A DNA stretch of 9,272 bases from JAGOBX01 sp017999075 [NCBI: Candidatus Babelota bacterium] (GCA_017999075.1 JAGOBX010000111.1:1-9272); one strand, 5' to 3'. Counted from the first letter of the stretch, positions 1 to 6,811 are shown. Notes: generated by a model not told the origin, from the sequence alone. A program made the numbers and translations.

Positions 1-971
1 ATCTTAATCTGTATCAACTTACTGTTCTTGTTTCCTATAAGTTCAATAAGTTTTTCACATGCAAGCGATGCTATTTTATAAATATTCATATCAAATGTAG
101 TTAACTTAGGTGTAACATATTCACAAAATTTAATATTGTCGCATCCTATAATTGATATATCTTCAGGAATCTTAACAAACCGTTCTTTCAATGCTTTTAT
201 GCATCCTATTGCAATAAGATCATTTGAACAGAATATTGCAGTAGGTTTAACCCTGCACTCCAGTATTTCTTCAGCAGCTTTGTATCCTCCGTCTTCATTA
301 AAATCTCCTGGTCTTAAATAATCTCCTGGTAGTTTTATCTTTTTTTCATCAAGAAATTTTTTAAATCCTATATATTGATCAAGTGAATTCGGGACATTCA
401 TTGAACCGTATATAAATGCTATTTTTCTATGTCCTGATTTATAGAAATATTTTGCAGCTTCATACCCTATCTTTCTGTTGTCTGCGCAAACATAAGAAAT
501 CTCCATATTCTCCAAAAAACTGTTTACCAGTAAAAAAGGATATTCTCTGCCTGCAAAATCAATAAGATACGTATCATTACATGTCGAGCCTATATATAGC
601 ATTCCATCTATGCTTTTTTCTTTGAACATTTCCAGATATTTTTTGCTGGAGGCAAATTCGTAACTCGCCTGCTCTAAAATAATCTGATACCCGTGTTTCT
701 TAGCAGTTTCATAAATACCGCTTAACCCTTCTCCAAAATAACGGTCGCCAATCGCGTTTTTAATATATGGGGTAACTACCGCTATCCTGTTAGTTTTAGA
801 ATTCACCAAACCCCGCGCAAAAATATTACGTGTATATCCGGTATCTTTAATAATATTCATAACTTTTTTTCTGGTTTTTTCGCTGATTTTAGAATGATTG
901 TTTAATACAAATGATACTGTAGATGTGGATACTCCGGCAAGTTTGGCAATGTCGTTTATCGTTATCGCCAT
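1..971 (-). CDS. LacI-family transcriptional regulator, C-terminus cut by window edge
   Basis: The reading frame is open from ATG at 971 to the window edge, giving 323 codons; family members are usually 330-345 residues, so only the tail is missing. Residues 3-50 form the LacI helix-turn-helix (INDIAKLAGVSTSTVSFVLN), followed by the hinge segment IFARGLVNSK with the Leu that normally wedges into the operator minor groove. The rest is a periplasmic-binding-protein-like sensor domain, with GHRKIAFIYG, FCSNDLIAIG and IPEDISIIGCDN as landmarks. The Arg usual before the sensor's GF motif is Gln here (DQYIGF), so the effector is not predictable. The start is fixed by AAGGTG at 977-982, five bases upstream. 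The gene has its own 168-bp upstream region with two operator-like palindromes, so autoregulation is inferred. Its targets are unknown; local sugar or BMC genes are natural candidates. Confidence 0.95.
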   Translation of the reverse strand, partial: MAITINDIAKLAGVSTSTVSFVLNNHSKISEKTRKKVMNIIKDTGYTRNIFARGLVNSKTNRIAVVTPYIKNAIGDRYFGEGLSGIYETAKKHGYQIILEQASYEFASSKKYLEMFKEKSIDGMLYIGSTCNDTYLIDFAGREYPFLLVNSFLENMEISYVCADNRKIGYEAAKYFYKSGHRKIAFIYGSMNVPNSLDQYIGFKKFLDEKKIKLPGDYLRPGDFNEDGGYKAAEEILECRVKPTAIFCSNDLIAIGCIKALKERFVKIPEDISIIGCDNIKFCEYVTPKLTTFDMNIYKIASLACEKLIELIGNKNSKLIQIK

Positions 972-989
972 AATTTCACCTTAATTTAA

Positions 990-1003
990 GTAAAACGTTT
1001 TAC
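990..1003. promoter_or_regulatory. Putative LacI-family operator O1 (perfect palindrome)
   Basis: GTAAAACGTTTTAC is a perfect 14-bp palindrome with the central CG and AAACGTTT core typical of LacI/PurR-type operators. It lies 19 bases upstream of the regulator's start codon and just downstream of its candidate -10 box, a position suited to blocking transcription. Binding by the adjacent regulator is inferred. Confidence 0.75.
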
Positions 1004-1018
1004 CTGTGGAATTTTATT

Positions 1019-1024
1019 ATTATA
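1019..1024 (-). promoter_or_regulatory. Candidate -10 box for the lacI-family gene
   Basis: The minus strand reads TATAAT here, about 48 bases before the regulator's ATG. The sequence 17-18 bases upstream is only T-rich, with no good -35 match, so this is a -10 assignment in very AT-rich DNA. Transcription would begin near 1012 and run straight into O1. Confidence 0.4.
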
Positions 1025-1077
1025 AAAATATACAATAAAATATAAAAAAAACAATTTTTATTTATATTTTATTTTTA

Positions 1078-1091
1078 GTAAACCGTTTTAA
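1078..1091. promoter_or_regulatory. Putative second LacI-family operator O2
   Basis: GTAAACCGTTTTAA matches O1 at 12 of 14 positions and keeps the central CG, with imperfect dyad symmetry. The two centres are 88 bp apart, flanking the candidate promoter. In the E. coli lac system O1 and O3 are 92 bp apart and support looping, so a similar arrangement is plausible here. Confidence 0.6.
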
Positions 1092-1139
1092 TAACTTTTA
1101 TTTTTGGTTTGGCACAAGGAAACTTTTATTTAACTTTAT

Positions 1140-2942
1140 TTATTTTCTTTTTTTAAAGGATTTTTCAAATTCATCATCAAAATATATTTCACTTTTTTCT
1201 GGAGTCAATGATTCTTTTTCGTTTATGGCGTCAGACAATTCAACTGATTTTTCTTTATCATGCCACCAATACATATATGCAGAACGTTCATCTCCGTATT
1301 TTGACAAAACTGTTTTAGGTTTTCCGAATTTATTCCAGTACAAAAGCCTTGTAGAATTTATATTCCATAACAAAGCGTACGGATGTTCATTGAATATCAA
1401 TCTGTCTATTTTCCGTATAATATCGTTTCTTTTCTGCAGTTCAAAAATTGTTTTGGTGGAATCTATAAGCATATCAACTTCAGCGTTTTTAAAACCTGTA
1501 ATATTATTTCCCTGTAAGCGGTCTGCTTCTTTTGAATGCCACATTCCTTCAGCATCTTTAAAAATACCTGAACTCCAGCTCGCCCAGGTCATATCAAAAC
1601 TAAATTCGTCCATACGTTTTGCCCATTCCGCAAAATCAACCAGCGAAACTTTCACCTGTATTCCTACATCTTTAAAATCTTCCGACATAATGTTTACAAA
1701 TTTTTCAGTAGATTTATCTCGTTCAAGAATTTCAACTATAAATTCTTTGCCGTTTTTTTCAAGATTACCTTTTGAATTAACCGTCCATCCGGCTTCTTTA
1801 AATAATTTTCTCGCTTCATTTTTATTAAACTCTATCAGTTGATTCATACAAATATTTGTTTTATCATACAAATCTTCAAAATATGATTTATGCATAAAAT
1901 ACTGGTTATACATCAATTTTTCATTCATCATCTTTCTATTAATTAAATGCGCTATAGCTTTTCTTACACGCTTATCCGAAAATATTTCTTTTCTGGAATT
2001 CATTGCAAATCCTTGAAATCCGATAGGATTGTAATTATGAACATTTTGTTTTATTATCCAATTCTTATCAAATTTTTCTCCATTCGTTTCATTTACCCAA
2101 ATTTTCGATATATATACAGGATAAATATCTATCTCGCCTTTTTTGAAAATATCAAATGCATCTGTAGTATTACTGAAAATTTTATGATTAATAATATCAA
2201 AATTATATGTATTTTTCATGTCCGGATAATTTCTCTGCCACCAATCTTTTCTGCGTTCCAGAGTTATAACTCTTCCTTCTATTATTTTTTTTAATTTATA
2301 AGGTCCTGACACTACCGGAAATTCAAAATTGATTTTATTGAAATCTTTATTTTTGAAATTATGTTCAGGCAGTATTATTAACCCTGATAACTCAAGCATA
2401 TTCTTCCAGTGTTTTTCTCGGGCAGTAAATTTAATTGTGTAGGTGTCTATAATTTGCGGTGTTTGGAAAATTTCTAATCCCACTTTATGAACGCCTGTAA
2501 GATTTTTAGGATCCATAATTGCATCGTACGTGAATTTTATATCCGCAGATGTTACCGCTTTTCCATCGCTCCATCTCGCTTTTTTATCTATTTGAAAAAT
2601 ATAACTTAACCCGTCTTCTGTAATAGCCCACTTTTCAGCTATTGACGGAGAATATTCTGAAGTTAAAGGATCCATATTCAAAAGAGTATCAAATAACGAA
2701 GTAAATATGTTTAATGAAAATGTATTATTATCAAGGTAATAATTCAATGATTTCGGGGATTGACCTGAATATATATTTATACTGCCGCCTTTAACAGCAT
2801 CTGTGCTTGCAATTGGATCTTTTTTCCTGGATGGTTTATTCCATTTATATTCTTCGCATATCACATTATAATTAATAATTGAAATTAATATTGCTGCAAA
2901 AAAAATCCGTTTTATAACTTTAATAATGTTCATTAATATCAA
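1140..2942 (-). CDS. Extracellular solute-binding protein family 5, YejA-like
   Basis: This 600-residue protein is a periplasmic substrate-binding subunit of a peptide-type ABC importer. Residues 1-29 are a signal peptide (basic start, hydrophobic IFFAAILISII core); the following VIC lacks a proper lipobox, so signal peptidase I cleavage is more likely. Family 5 hallmarks are SPSIAEKWAITEDGLSYIF (98-116), ARWSDGKAVTSADIKFTYDA (122-141) and VSGPYKL. The late segments DFKDVGIQVKV, FSFDMTWASW, LLWNINSTRLLYWNKF and YMYWWHD resemble the YejA/microcin C-type branch rather than OppA or DppA. The TTG start is supported by AGGAG at 2950-2954, seven bases upstream; the ATG at 2933 would be 16 bases away. 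A charged tail of about 38 residues follows the WW motif. It sits 18 bases after the oxidoreductase gene. No permease or ATPase genes are nearby, so its partner transporter must be elsewhere or absent. The ligand, a peptide or other small solute, is unknown. Confidence 0.9.
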   Translation of the reverse strand: MILMNIIKVIKRIFFAAILISIINYNVICEEYKWNKPSRKKDPIASTDAVKGGSINIYSGQSPKSLNYYLDNNTFSLNIFTSLFDTLLNMDPLTSEYSPSIAEKWAITEDGLSYIFQIDKKARWSDGKAVTSADIKFTYDAIMDPKNLTGVHKVGLEIFQTPQIIDTYTIKFTAREKHWKNMLELSGLIILPEHNFKNKDFNKINFEFPVVSGPYKLKKIIEGRVITLERRKDWWQRNYPDMKNTYNFDIINHKIFSNTTDAFDIFKKGEIDIYPVYISKIWVNETNGEKFDKNWIIKQNVHNYNPIGFQGFAMNSRKEIFSDKRVRKAIAHLINRKMMNEKLMYNQYFMHKSYFEDLYDKTNICMNQLIEFNKNEARKLFKEAGWTVNSKGNLEKNGKEFIVEILERDKSTEKFVNIMSEDFKDVGIQVKVSLVDFAEWAKRMDEFSFDMTWASWSSGIFKDAEGMWHSKEADRLQGNNITGFKNAEVDMLIDSTKTIFELQKRNDIIRKIDRLIFNEHPYALLWNINSTRLLYWNKFGKPKTVLSKYGDERSAYMYWWHDKEKSVELSDAINEKESLTPEKSEIYFDDEFEKSFKKRK

Positions 2943-2949
2943 TTTTTTA

Positions 2950-2954
2950 CTCCT
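2950..2954 (-). promoter_or_regulatory. Shine-Dalgarno site supporting a TTG start
   Basis: The minus strand reads AGGAG followed by seven bases and then TTG at 2942. This spacing is ideal for TTG and too long (16 bases) for the ATG at 2933, so the TTG is taken as the start of the solute-binding protein. Confidence 0.75.
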
Positions 2955-2960
2955 GACAAT

Positions 2961-3974
2961 TTATATTTTAATTTTTTTTCCGTTTTTCAATAATGATAAT
3001 TGTATCTTTTCAAGAATTTTAATTATTGAAACATTAAAAGTTCTATCCGTATATATTTTGTTACTGTTATAATTATCATTCAAAATACATCTTATGAAAT
3101 TTTCATATTCAACCTTTAATGGCTCAACTATTTTAAATCTTATATTTTTTCTTCCCGAATTAAAATATTCAGTAATTCCGGTTTTATCTGAATATTTTAT
3201 ATTTTTATCAAAAACAACAACATTATCCTGACCGCTGATATCATCATATTTCAACATTTTATTTTCTCCGGCAACAACAATATTTCTTACTTTTTCAGGA
3301 TATATTCTGTTTGCTGTAATATTTATCATAATATCATTTTTAAAAAACAAAGTACAGAATATTACATCTTCTAATTTACTTTTTATATAACTTTTTCCTG
3401 TACACGAAACATATTCAGGATAATCATTTAGCAAATATATAAAAATAGACAAATCATGCGGAAGCAGATCCCACAAAGCATTAATATTTGTCCTAAGTAT
3501 TCCGAAATTATTTCTTTGAGAAACAGCATATTTTATCTTACCTACATTCTCAGTTTCCATAATTTTTTTTAATGTAGTTATCCCTTTGCTGAATAAATAT
3601 GTGTGCCCTATAAACAATATTCTTTTTACATTTTCTGATATATCAAACAATTCATCAGCATGACTTTTATTTAATACAAAAGGTTTTTCTACTATACAAT
3701 GCTTTCCTGATAATAATATTTTTTTTGCTATATTATAATGCGTTTCATCCGGAGTAGCTATACTTACAGCATCAACATCACTATCTGCCAATATTTTTTC
3801 AATATTTTCAGACAACATTACATCAGGATATATTTGGGAAGATAAGTTTAATTTTTTTTTATCTATATCGCAGATATATTTAAATTTAACTTTTTTTAAA
3901 CGGCTAAGTATTCGGGCTATATTCGGTCCCCAGTACCCGTATCCAATCAGGGCTAATGTGATTTTTTTTTTCAA
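2961..3974 (-). CDS. Gfo/Idh/MocA-family NAD(P)-dependent oxidoreductase
   Basis: This 337-residue cytoplasmic oxidoreductase has an N-terminal Rossmann fold (ALIGYGYWGPNIAR, residues 8-21) and the family EKP motif at 96-98. The C-terminal catalytic half carries LWDLLPHDLSI, where D169 and H173 form the usual D-x3-H catalytic pair. The segments SQRNNFGILRTNINALWD and IYPEKVRNIVV match the subgroup often found in nucleotide-sugar pathways (WlbA/WbpB-like UDP-sugar dehydrogenases), so a sugar or nucleotide-sugar substrate is likely but not proven. It starts with TTG, overlapping the trmH stop by four bases (TTGA), with GGGTGA six bases upstream. Translation is therefore probably coupled to trmH. 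An A10 run covers codons 2-5, and an A9 run occurs near codon 39; both are indel-prone. Neighbours give no pathway context. Confidence 0.9.
   Translation of the reverse strand: MKKKITLALIGYGYWGPNIARILSRLKKVKFKYICDIDKKKLNLSSQIYPDVMLSENIEKILADSDVDAVSIATPDETHYNIAKKILLSGKHCIVEKPFVLNKSHADELFDISENVKRILFIGHTYLFSKGITTLKKIMETENVGKIKYAVSQRNNFGILRTNINALWDLLPHDLSIFIYLLNDYPEYVSCTGKSYIKSKLEDVIFCTLFFKNDIMINITANRIYPEKVRNIVVAGENKMLKYDDISGQDNVVVFDKNIKYSDKTGITEYFNSGRKNIRFKIVEPLKVEYENFIRCILNDNYNSNKIYTDRTFNVSIIKILEKIQLSLLKNGKKIKI
3962..3971 (-). other. A10 homopolymer directly after the TTG start of the oxidoreductase
   Basis: The minus strand reads TTG followed by ten A residues and then TC. Addition or loss of one A in DNA or transcript would shift the frame at codon 5 and abolish the oxidoreductase, without affecting the upstream trmH stop codon. 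Whether slippage occurs is unknown. Confidence 0.8.
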
Positions 3975-4537
3975 CTTCGTTCACCCGGAAATTTCATAAA
4001 CGGAGCTGTCATTTCTGAAGTAATTTCATTATAAACATATCGCTTCTGCCGCAAAATTTCATAAACTATTATTCCTGTTGACACAGAAACATTCAATGAT
4101 CTTGAAAGTCCTGTAGTTGGAATCCAGATTTTTTCGTCGCACAATGATAATGCGCTTTTGGAAATCCCGGTTCTTTCAGTTCCCATCACTATGGCAGTTT
4201 TCCCTTTAAATTCAGATTCCCATATAGGTTTAGCATCTTCTGTCATATAAGTAGCGTAAACTTTATATCCGTCTTTTTTCACATTGTCAATAGCTTCTTC
4301 TATTGTATCGGTATATTTAATATTCAGATATTCGCTGCATTTGAAATCTATGTGATTATGACGGATTTTCTTTTTGCTTATAATTCCGGCTACTATAATA
4401 TTCTTCAACCCTGAACATTCTGCTGTTCTGAATATAGCGCTTATATTATGATCATACCAGATGTTTTCCACGATAAGGCAAACATTTGTAACACGTATTG
4501 ATTCGGCATAATTAATTCGTTCAATTCTATTTGACAT
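3971..4537 (-). CDS. trmH: SpoU/TrmH-family RNA 2'-O-ribose methyltransferase, probable tRNA Gm18 methyltransferase
   Basis: This 188-residue SPOUT enzyme should transfer a methyl group from SAM to a ribose 2'-OH. Its short length and lack of an extra N-terminal RNA-binding domain fit TrmH, which makes Gm18 in the tRNA D-loop. Motif 1 is DHNISAIFRTAE (29-40), with R37 at the expected catalytic Arg. Motif 2 is VMGTERTGIS (117-126), and motif 3 is IPTTGLSRSLNVSVSTG (139-155), the trefoil-knot SAM site. The gene begins three bases after the gatC stop and ends inside the start of the oxidoreductase gene. Only a weak AAGAT precedes its ATG, so it probably depends on coupling to gatC. A related tRNA target (TrmL-like, position 34) cannot be fully excluded, but the N-terminal region aligns better with TrmH. 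Confidence 0.88.
   Translation of the reverse strand: MSNRIERINYAESIRVTNVCLIVENIWYDHNISAIFRTAECSGLKNIIVAGIISKKKIRHNHIDFKCSEYLNIKYTDTIEEAIDNVKKDGYKVYATYMTEDAKPIWESEFKGKTAIVMGTERTGISKSALSLCDEKIWIPTTGLSRSLNVSVSTGIIVYEILRQKRYVYNEITSEMTAPFMKFPGERS
3981..3986 (-). promoter_or_regulatory. Shine-Dalgarno site inside the trmH 3' end
   Basis: The minus strand reads GGGTGA followed by six bases and then TTG at 3974. The site lies within the last codons of trmH and supports the TTG start and translational coupling of the oxidoreductase. Confidence 0.65.
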
Positions 4538-4540
4538 ATC

Positions 4541-4831
4541 TTATTCTATTATCTTAGGAACTTTATAAAATCCGTTTTCAGACTGAGGCGAATTTGAAGT
4601 TATCTGTTCGCGGCTATATGATTCAACAATTTTATCTTCGCGAAAAACGTTTTTCATAGGAATTGAATGTGATGTGGGTTCAATTTCCGAAGTATCAATT
4701 TCATTTATTTTAGACGCGTATTCAAGTATTGCATTCAATTGACCGCTGAATTTTTCAGCTTCTGCATCTGAAATTTTTAGTCTGCTAAGGCGCGCCACTT
4801 TCTTCACTTCATCCAAAGAAATACTACTCAT
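4541..4831 (-). CDS. gatC: Glutamyl-tRNA(Gln)/aspartyl-tRNA(Asn) amidotransferase subunit C
   Basis: This 96-residue protein is the small subunit of GatCAB, which amidates misacylated Glu-tRNA(Gln) (and Asp-tRNA(Asn) in some bacteria). The whole length matches the family: ISLDEVKKVARLSRLKISDA near the start, the helix FSGQLNAILEYASKINEID, EPTSHSIPMKNVFRED around 51-66, and the C-terminal motif SPQSENGFYKVPKIIE that wraps the A-B interface. Its presence implies that the organism uses the indirect route to Gln-tRNA or Asn-tRNA. gatA and gatB do not follow; trmH does, three bases later. AGGGA at 4844-4848 is a usable but distant (12-base) ribosome site. A perfect palindrome resembling operator O1 lies inside the gene at 4642-4655. 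Confidence 0.95.
   Translation of the reverse strand: MSSISLDEVKKVARLSRLKISDAEAEKFSGQLNAILEYASKINEIDTSEIEPTSHSIPMKNVFREDKIVESYSREQITSNSPQSENGFYKVPKIIE
4642..4655. repeat. 14-bp perfect palindrome inside gatC resembling operator O1
   Basis: GAAAAACGTTTTTC is self-complementary and matches O1 (990-1003) at 12 of 14 positions, with an identical AAAACGTTTT core. It also simply encodes the conserved MKNVF segment of GatC, so chance is a fair explanation. Confidence 0.4.
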
Positions 4832-4883
4832 ATATTATATTATTCCCTAAAAAAATTTAATATAAAACAGTTAAACAGAATAT

Positions 4884-5021
4884 TTAATAAACTTCTTCTT
4901 TTTTTAAATACCCGCTCTGAATCAAAACTGCATCAACACTATTTTTATCTACTAAAACAGGCTCAAATAAATATGAAAATACATCTTTTTTTCCATTATT
5001 TACAAAACAATTAGACATATT
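4884..5021 (-). pseudogene. xylF: Detached C-terminal part of the xylF-like gene, after an in-frame TAA
   Basis: Directly after the TAA at 5022-5024, the same frame stays open for 45 more codons and ends at TAA 4884-4886. It encodes residues that match the C-terminus of XylF: NNGKKDV, then FEPVLVDKNSVDAVLIQ and SGYLKKEE. The E. coli counterpart, from memory, is NNGLKDVPSRLLTPIDVNKN and then NIDATVIKDGFHKE. There is no frameshift; one stop codon separates the two parts. This segment normally supplies the last strand and helix that close the two-lobed fold. An ATG at 5018 could start a peptide of 44 codons, but no ribosome site is evident. The stretch 4832-4883 before gatC holds only the gatC ribosome site. 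Confidence 0.85.
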
Positions 5022-5975
5022 TTAAATTTGTTCTCTGGAACTTATTTTTTTTGCAAGTTCAACAGATTTGGCAGCAAGAATACGGGTATCTTTAAAAACT
5101 GTCATTGATTGCTTCCCTGTTAAGATACGTTTAACTGCCGCAAGTTCAGCATCCTGCCCTGTTACCGGAATTTTTCCGTCAAGTTTTTTTTCGGCCAATG
5201 CTTCTATACATGCACCGGCAGTTAAATCATTCGGTGCAAGAAGCGCATCAATCTTAATCTTATTGGATTTCAAAAAAGTTTTAATTATTTTTTTAGCTTC
5301 TTCAGGATTCCAGTCTTCAATATCTTTTTCAAGAACAACATTTATCATTTTTTTTTCAATGTTAGGAAGTATATATTTCATTGCTCCTTCTTTATACATC
5401 TTACAATTGTTGTCTGTCGGCGCTCCGCTTAATACAGCATAATTACCTTTCGGAACTTTTTCTGTAAGATATTTTCCTTGTAATTCACCGACTTTCACAT
5501 TATCGAATGATACATAAAAATCTATATCCGCATTAAGTATCAAGCGATCATAAGAAATTACCTTTATACCTTTTTGTTGAGCTTTAAATACTATATCTGC
5601 CGCCGAATCAGCATTATGAGGAGTCAATATTAAAACCGAAATCCCTTGTCCAAACATTGTTTCACATTGTTTTTCCTGCTCAGCCTCATCATTGTCCGCA
5701 GTATAACTTATTATTTCAATTCCAGCTTTAGCTGCTTCTGACTCAATAACCTCTTTATCCTTTTTCCAGCGTTCTTCCCGTAATGTGGGAAGTGATAATC
5801 CAATCTTTATTATTTTCTGCTCTTGTTTTACCTGATCTACACTGCCTTTTAATTCAGATGAAACTTCATCACTGCTTTTACTGCATCCTGAAATATATAA
5901 TATTCCTAACATTAAAAATAAAGATATTTTAACAATTATAAATATTTTTTTATTCATTATCTCAAAAAATTGCAT
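5022..5975 (-). CDS. xylF: D-xylose-binding lipoprotein (XylF-like), truncated by an in-frame stop
   Basis: This is the extracytoplasmic sugar-binding subunit of a XylFGH-type ABC transporter. A lipoprotein signal precedes YISGC (Cys31). The rest aligns along most of E. coli XylF: LREERWKKD, SYDRLILNADIDFY, SFDNVKVGELQ, GAPTDNNCK, EDWNPEEAK, APNDLTAGA, TGQDAELAAVKRI and SMTVFK all have close counterparts, so the pentose-contacting residues appear intact. The protein stops at SSREQI, 46 codons (including this stop) before the homologous C-terminus, because of a TAA in a variable loop; the missing part is still encoded in frame downstream. As it stands the product lacks the final closing elements and may be unstable. 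ATG at 5957 is a likelier start than 5975: it puts MNKKIF directly at the signal peptide and has GAG just upstream. The PilZ-CheX gene ends five bases before 5975. xylG and xylH are not nearby. Confidence 0.88.
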   Translation of the reverse strand: MQFFEIMNKKIFIIVKISLFLMLGILYISGCSKSSDEVSSELKGSVDQVKQEQKIIKIGLSLPTLREERWKKDKEVIESEAAKAGIEIISYTADNDEAEQEKQCETMFGQGISVLILTPHNADSAADIVFKAQQKGIKVISYDRLILNADIDFYVSFDNVKVGELQGKYLTEKVPKGNYAVLSGAPTDNNCKMYKEGAMKYILPNIEKKMINVVLEKDIEDWNPEEAKKIIKTFLKSNKIKIDALLAPNDLTAGACIEALAEKKLDGKIPVTGQDAELAAVKRILTGKQSMTVFKDTRILAAKSVELAKKISSREQI

Positions 5976-5980
5976 GTTTT

Positions 5981-6769
5981 TTAATTAATCAAAAAAGTAA
6001 TATTAGCCTTATATGTGCTTTCATTTACAGATATCAAAAATTCAGATTGAAGAAAATTGTATGTTTTTTTATCAAAATTACGGTTTTCCAAAATTACAGG
6101 CACTGAAATATTAGTTTCTACATTATATACTTCTGATAAATGAGTCGCTGTATTTCCAAATATCATATTTGAAAATTCTTTCAATGTTTCCTGAACAATT
6201 TTTGAACGCTCCATTTTCATCCTGTTCAATCCCATTACTTCCATAATCTTCCCAACAAGTTCTTCATCCATTGATAATATCGCGCATCCTTTAAAACTCT
6301 TGTAAAATATTAACGCTGACGATAAATCTATTTTCACTTCTTCAGGTTCAAGCACAACACAACTATGAAAACGCAAATTAAACTTTTTTAAAAATTTGGT
6401 GAAAACTTTTTCTATTGCTAATTCCACGCTCCTCAAAAAATAATCTGCAACATGACTCATTTCAGAAGGAATTACCATATTTTTAAGTTCTTCGGATATT
6501 TTGATTATTCTGCAATTATATACCGCATCATTAGTTTCAAAAATATTTTTTTCAATTATTTCAGCTTCTATTCGTTCAGTCGATATATTTATTAACACAA
6601 GTTCAATTTTATCCCCGGCTCTTATTGTATTATCCTTTGAAGAAAACATAAGTCCGTCAGAGCTCATATTTTCAACTATTCCAAATATAATTTTGCCGTT
6701 TAAAAATATGTTGGTTCCTACAAGTAAATTGTATCTTGATAATTTTCTTCTATCTGTAGTTATATCCAT
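5981..6769 (-). CDS. PilZ-CheX fusion protein (c-di-GMP sensor plus CheX-like phosphatase domain)
   Basis: This 262-residue cytoplasmic protein has two recognisable domains. Residues 5-95 are a PilZ domain with both c-di-GMP-binding motifs: RKLSR (R8-x3-R12) and NMSSDG (N34-x-S36-x2-G39). Residues 105-262 resemble CheX/CheC: a helix VELAIEKVFTKFL, then CAILSMDEELVGKIMEVMGL, then KEFSNMIFGN, in which E198 and N201 fit the E-x2-N active-site motif of CheY-P phosphatases. The combination suggests that c-di-GMP adjusts CheY-P dephosphorylation and so flagellar switching, but this is inferred from domains alone. It is the first gene of the 6769-1140 run, with two promoter candidates upstream, and sits directly before the xylose-binding protein. 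The start ATG has a weak CGGGG site about 11 bases upstream. Calling the second domain CheX rather than a degenerate CheC repeat is moderately secure. Confidence 0.82.
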   Translation of the reverse strand: MDITTDRRKLSRYNLLVGTNIFLNGKIIFGIVENMSSDGLMFSSKDNTIRAGDKIELVLINISTERIEAEIIEKNIFETNDAVYNCRIIKISEELKNMVIPSEMSHVADYFLRSVELAIEKVFTKFLKKFNLRFHSCVVLEPEEVKIDLSSALIFYKSFKGCAILSMDEELVGKIMEVMGLNRMKMERSKIVQETLKEFSNMIFGNTATHLSEVYNVETNISVPVILENRNFDKKTYNFLQSEFLISVNESTYKANITFLIN

Positions 6770-6783
6770 AAATATAATTTCCC

Positions 6784-6791
6784 CGGTTTAC
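6784..6791 (-). promoter_or_regulatory. Half-site resembling the LacI-family operators
   Basis: The minus strand reads GTAAACCG, identical to the left half of O2, and the flanking ATTTAA also matches the flank of O1. The other half (GGGGAAA) does not match. It lies between the extended -10 and the PilZ-CheX start, overlapping its ribosome site. Confidence 0.25.
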
Positions 6792-6811
6792 TTAAATAAA
6801 TTTAATTTATT

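Noticed and set aside
1110-1127. TGGCAC on the plus strand resembling a sigma-54 -24 element
   Set aside because: The -12 element (TTGC) is absent at the required spacing, and it would fire antisense into the solute-binding protein gene.
1090-1139. Possible terminator after the YejA-like gene
   Set aside because: Only a 4-bp GTTT/AAAC pairing around GGCACAAGG is available; there is no stable stem followed by a T run.
1225-1842. Plus-strand open frame of 205 codons
   Set aside because: It lies entirely antisense to the well-supported YejA-like gene, has no ribosome site and no recognisable domain. The other plus-strand frames (136-321, 1947-2294, 5068-5442, 6501-6848, 7003-7257, 8138-8557) are rejected for the same reasons.
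2931-2933. ATG at 2933 as start of the YejA-like protein
   Set aside because: It is 16 bases from AGGAG, whereas the TTG at 2942 has ideal seven-base spacing.
5022-5024. TAA decoded as an amino acid through an altered genetic code
   Set aside because: TAA ends several neighbouring genes at their expected lengths, and nothing else suggests reassignment.
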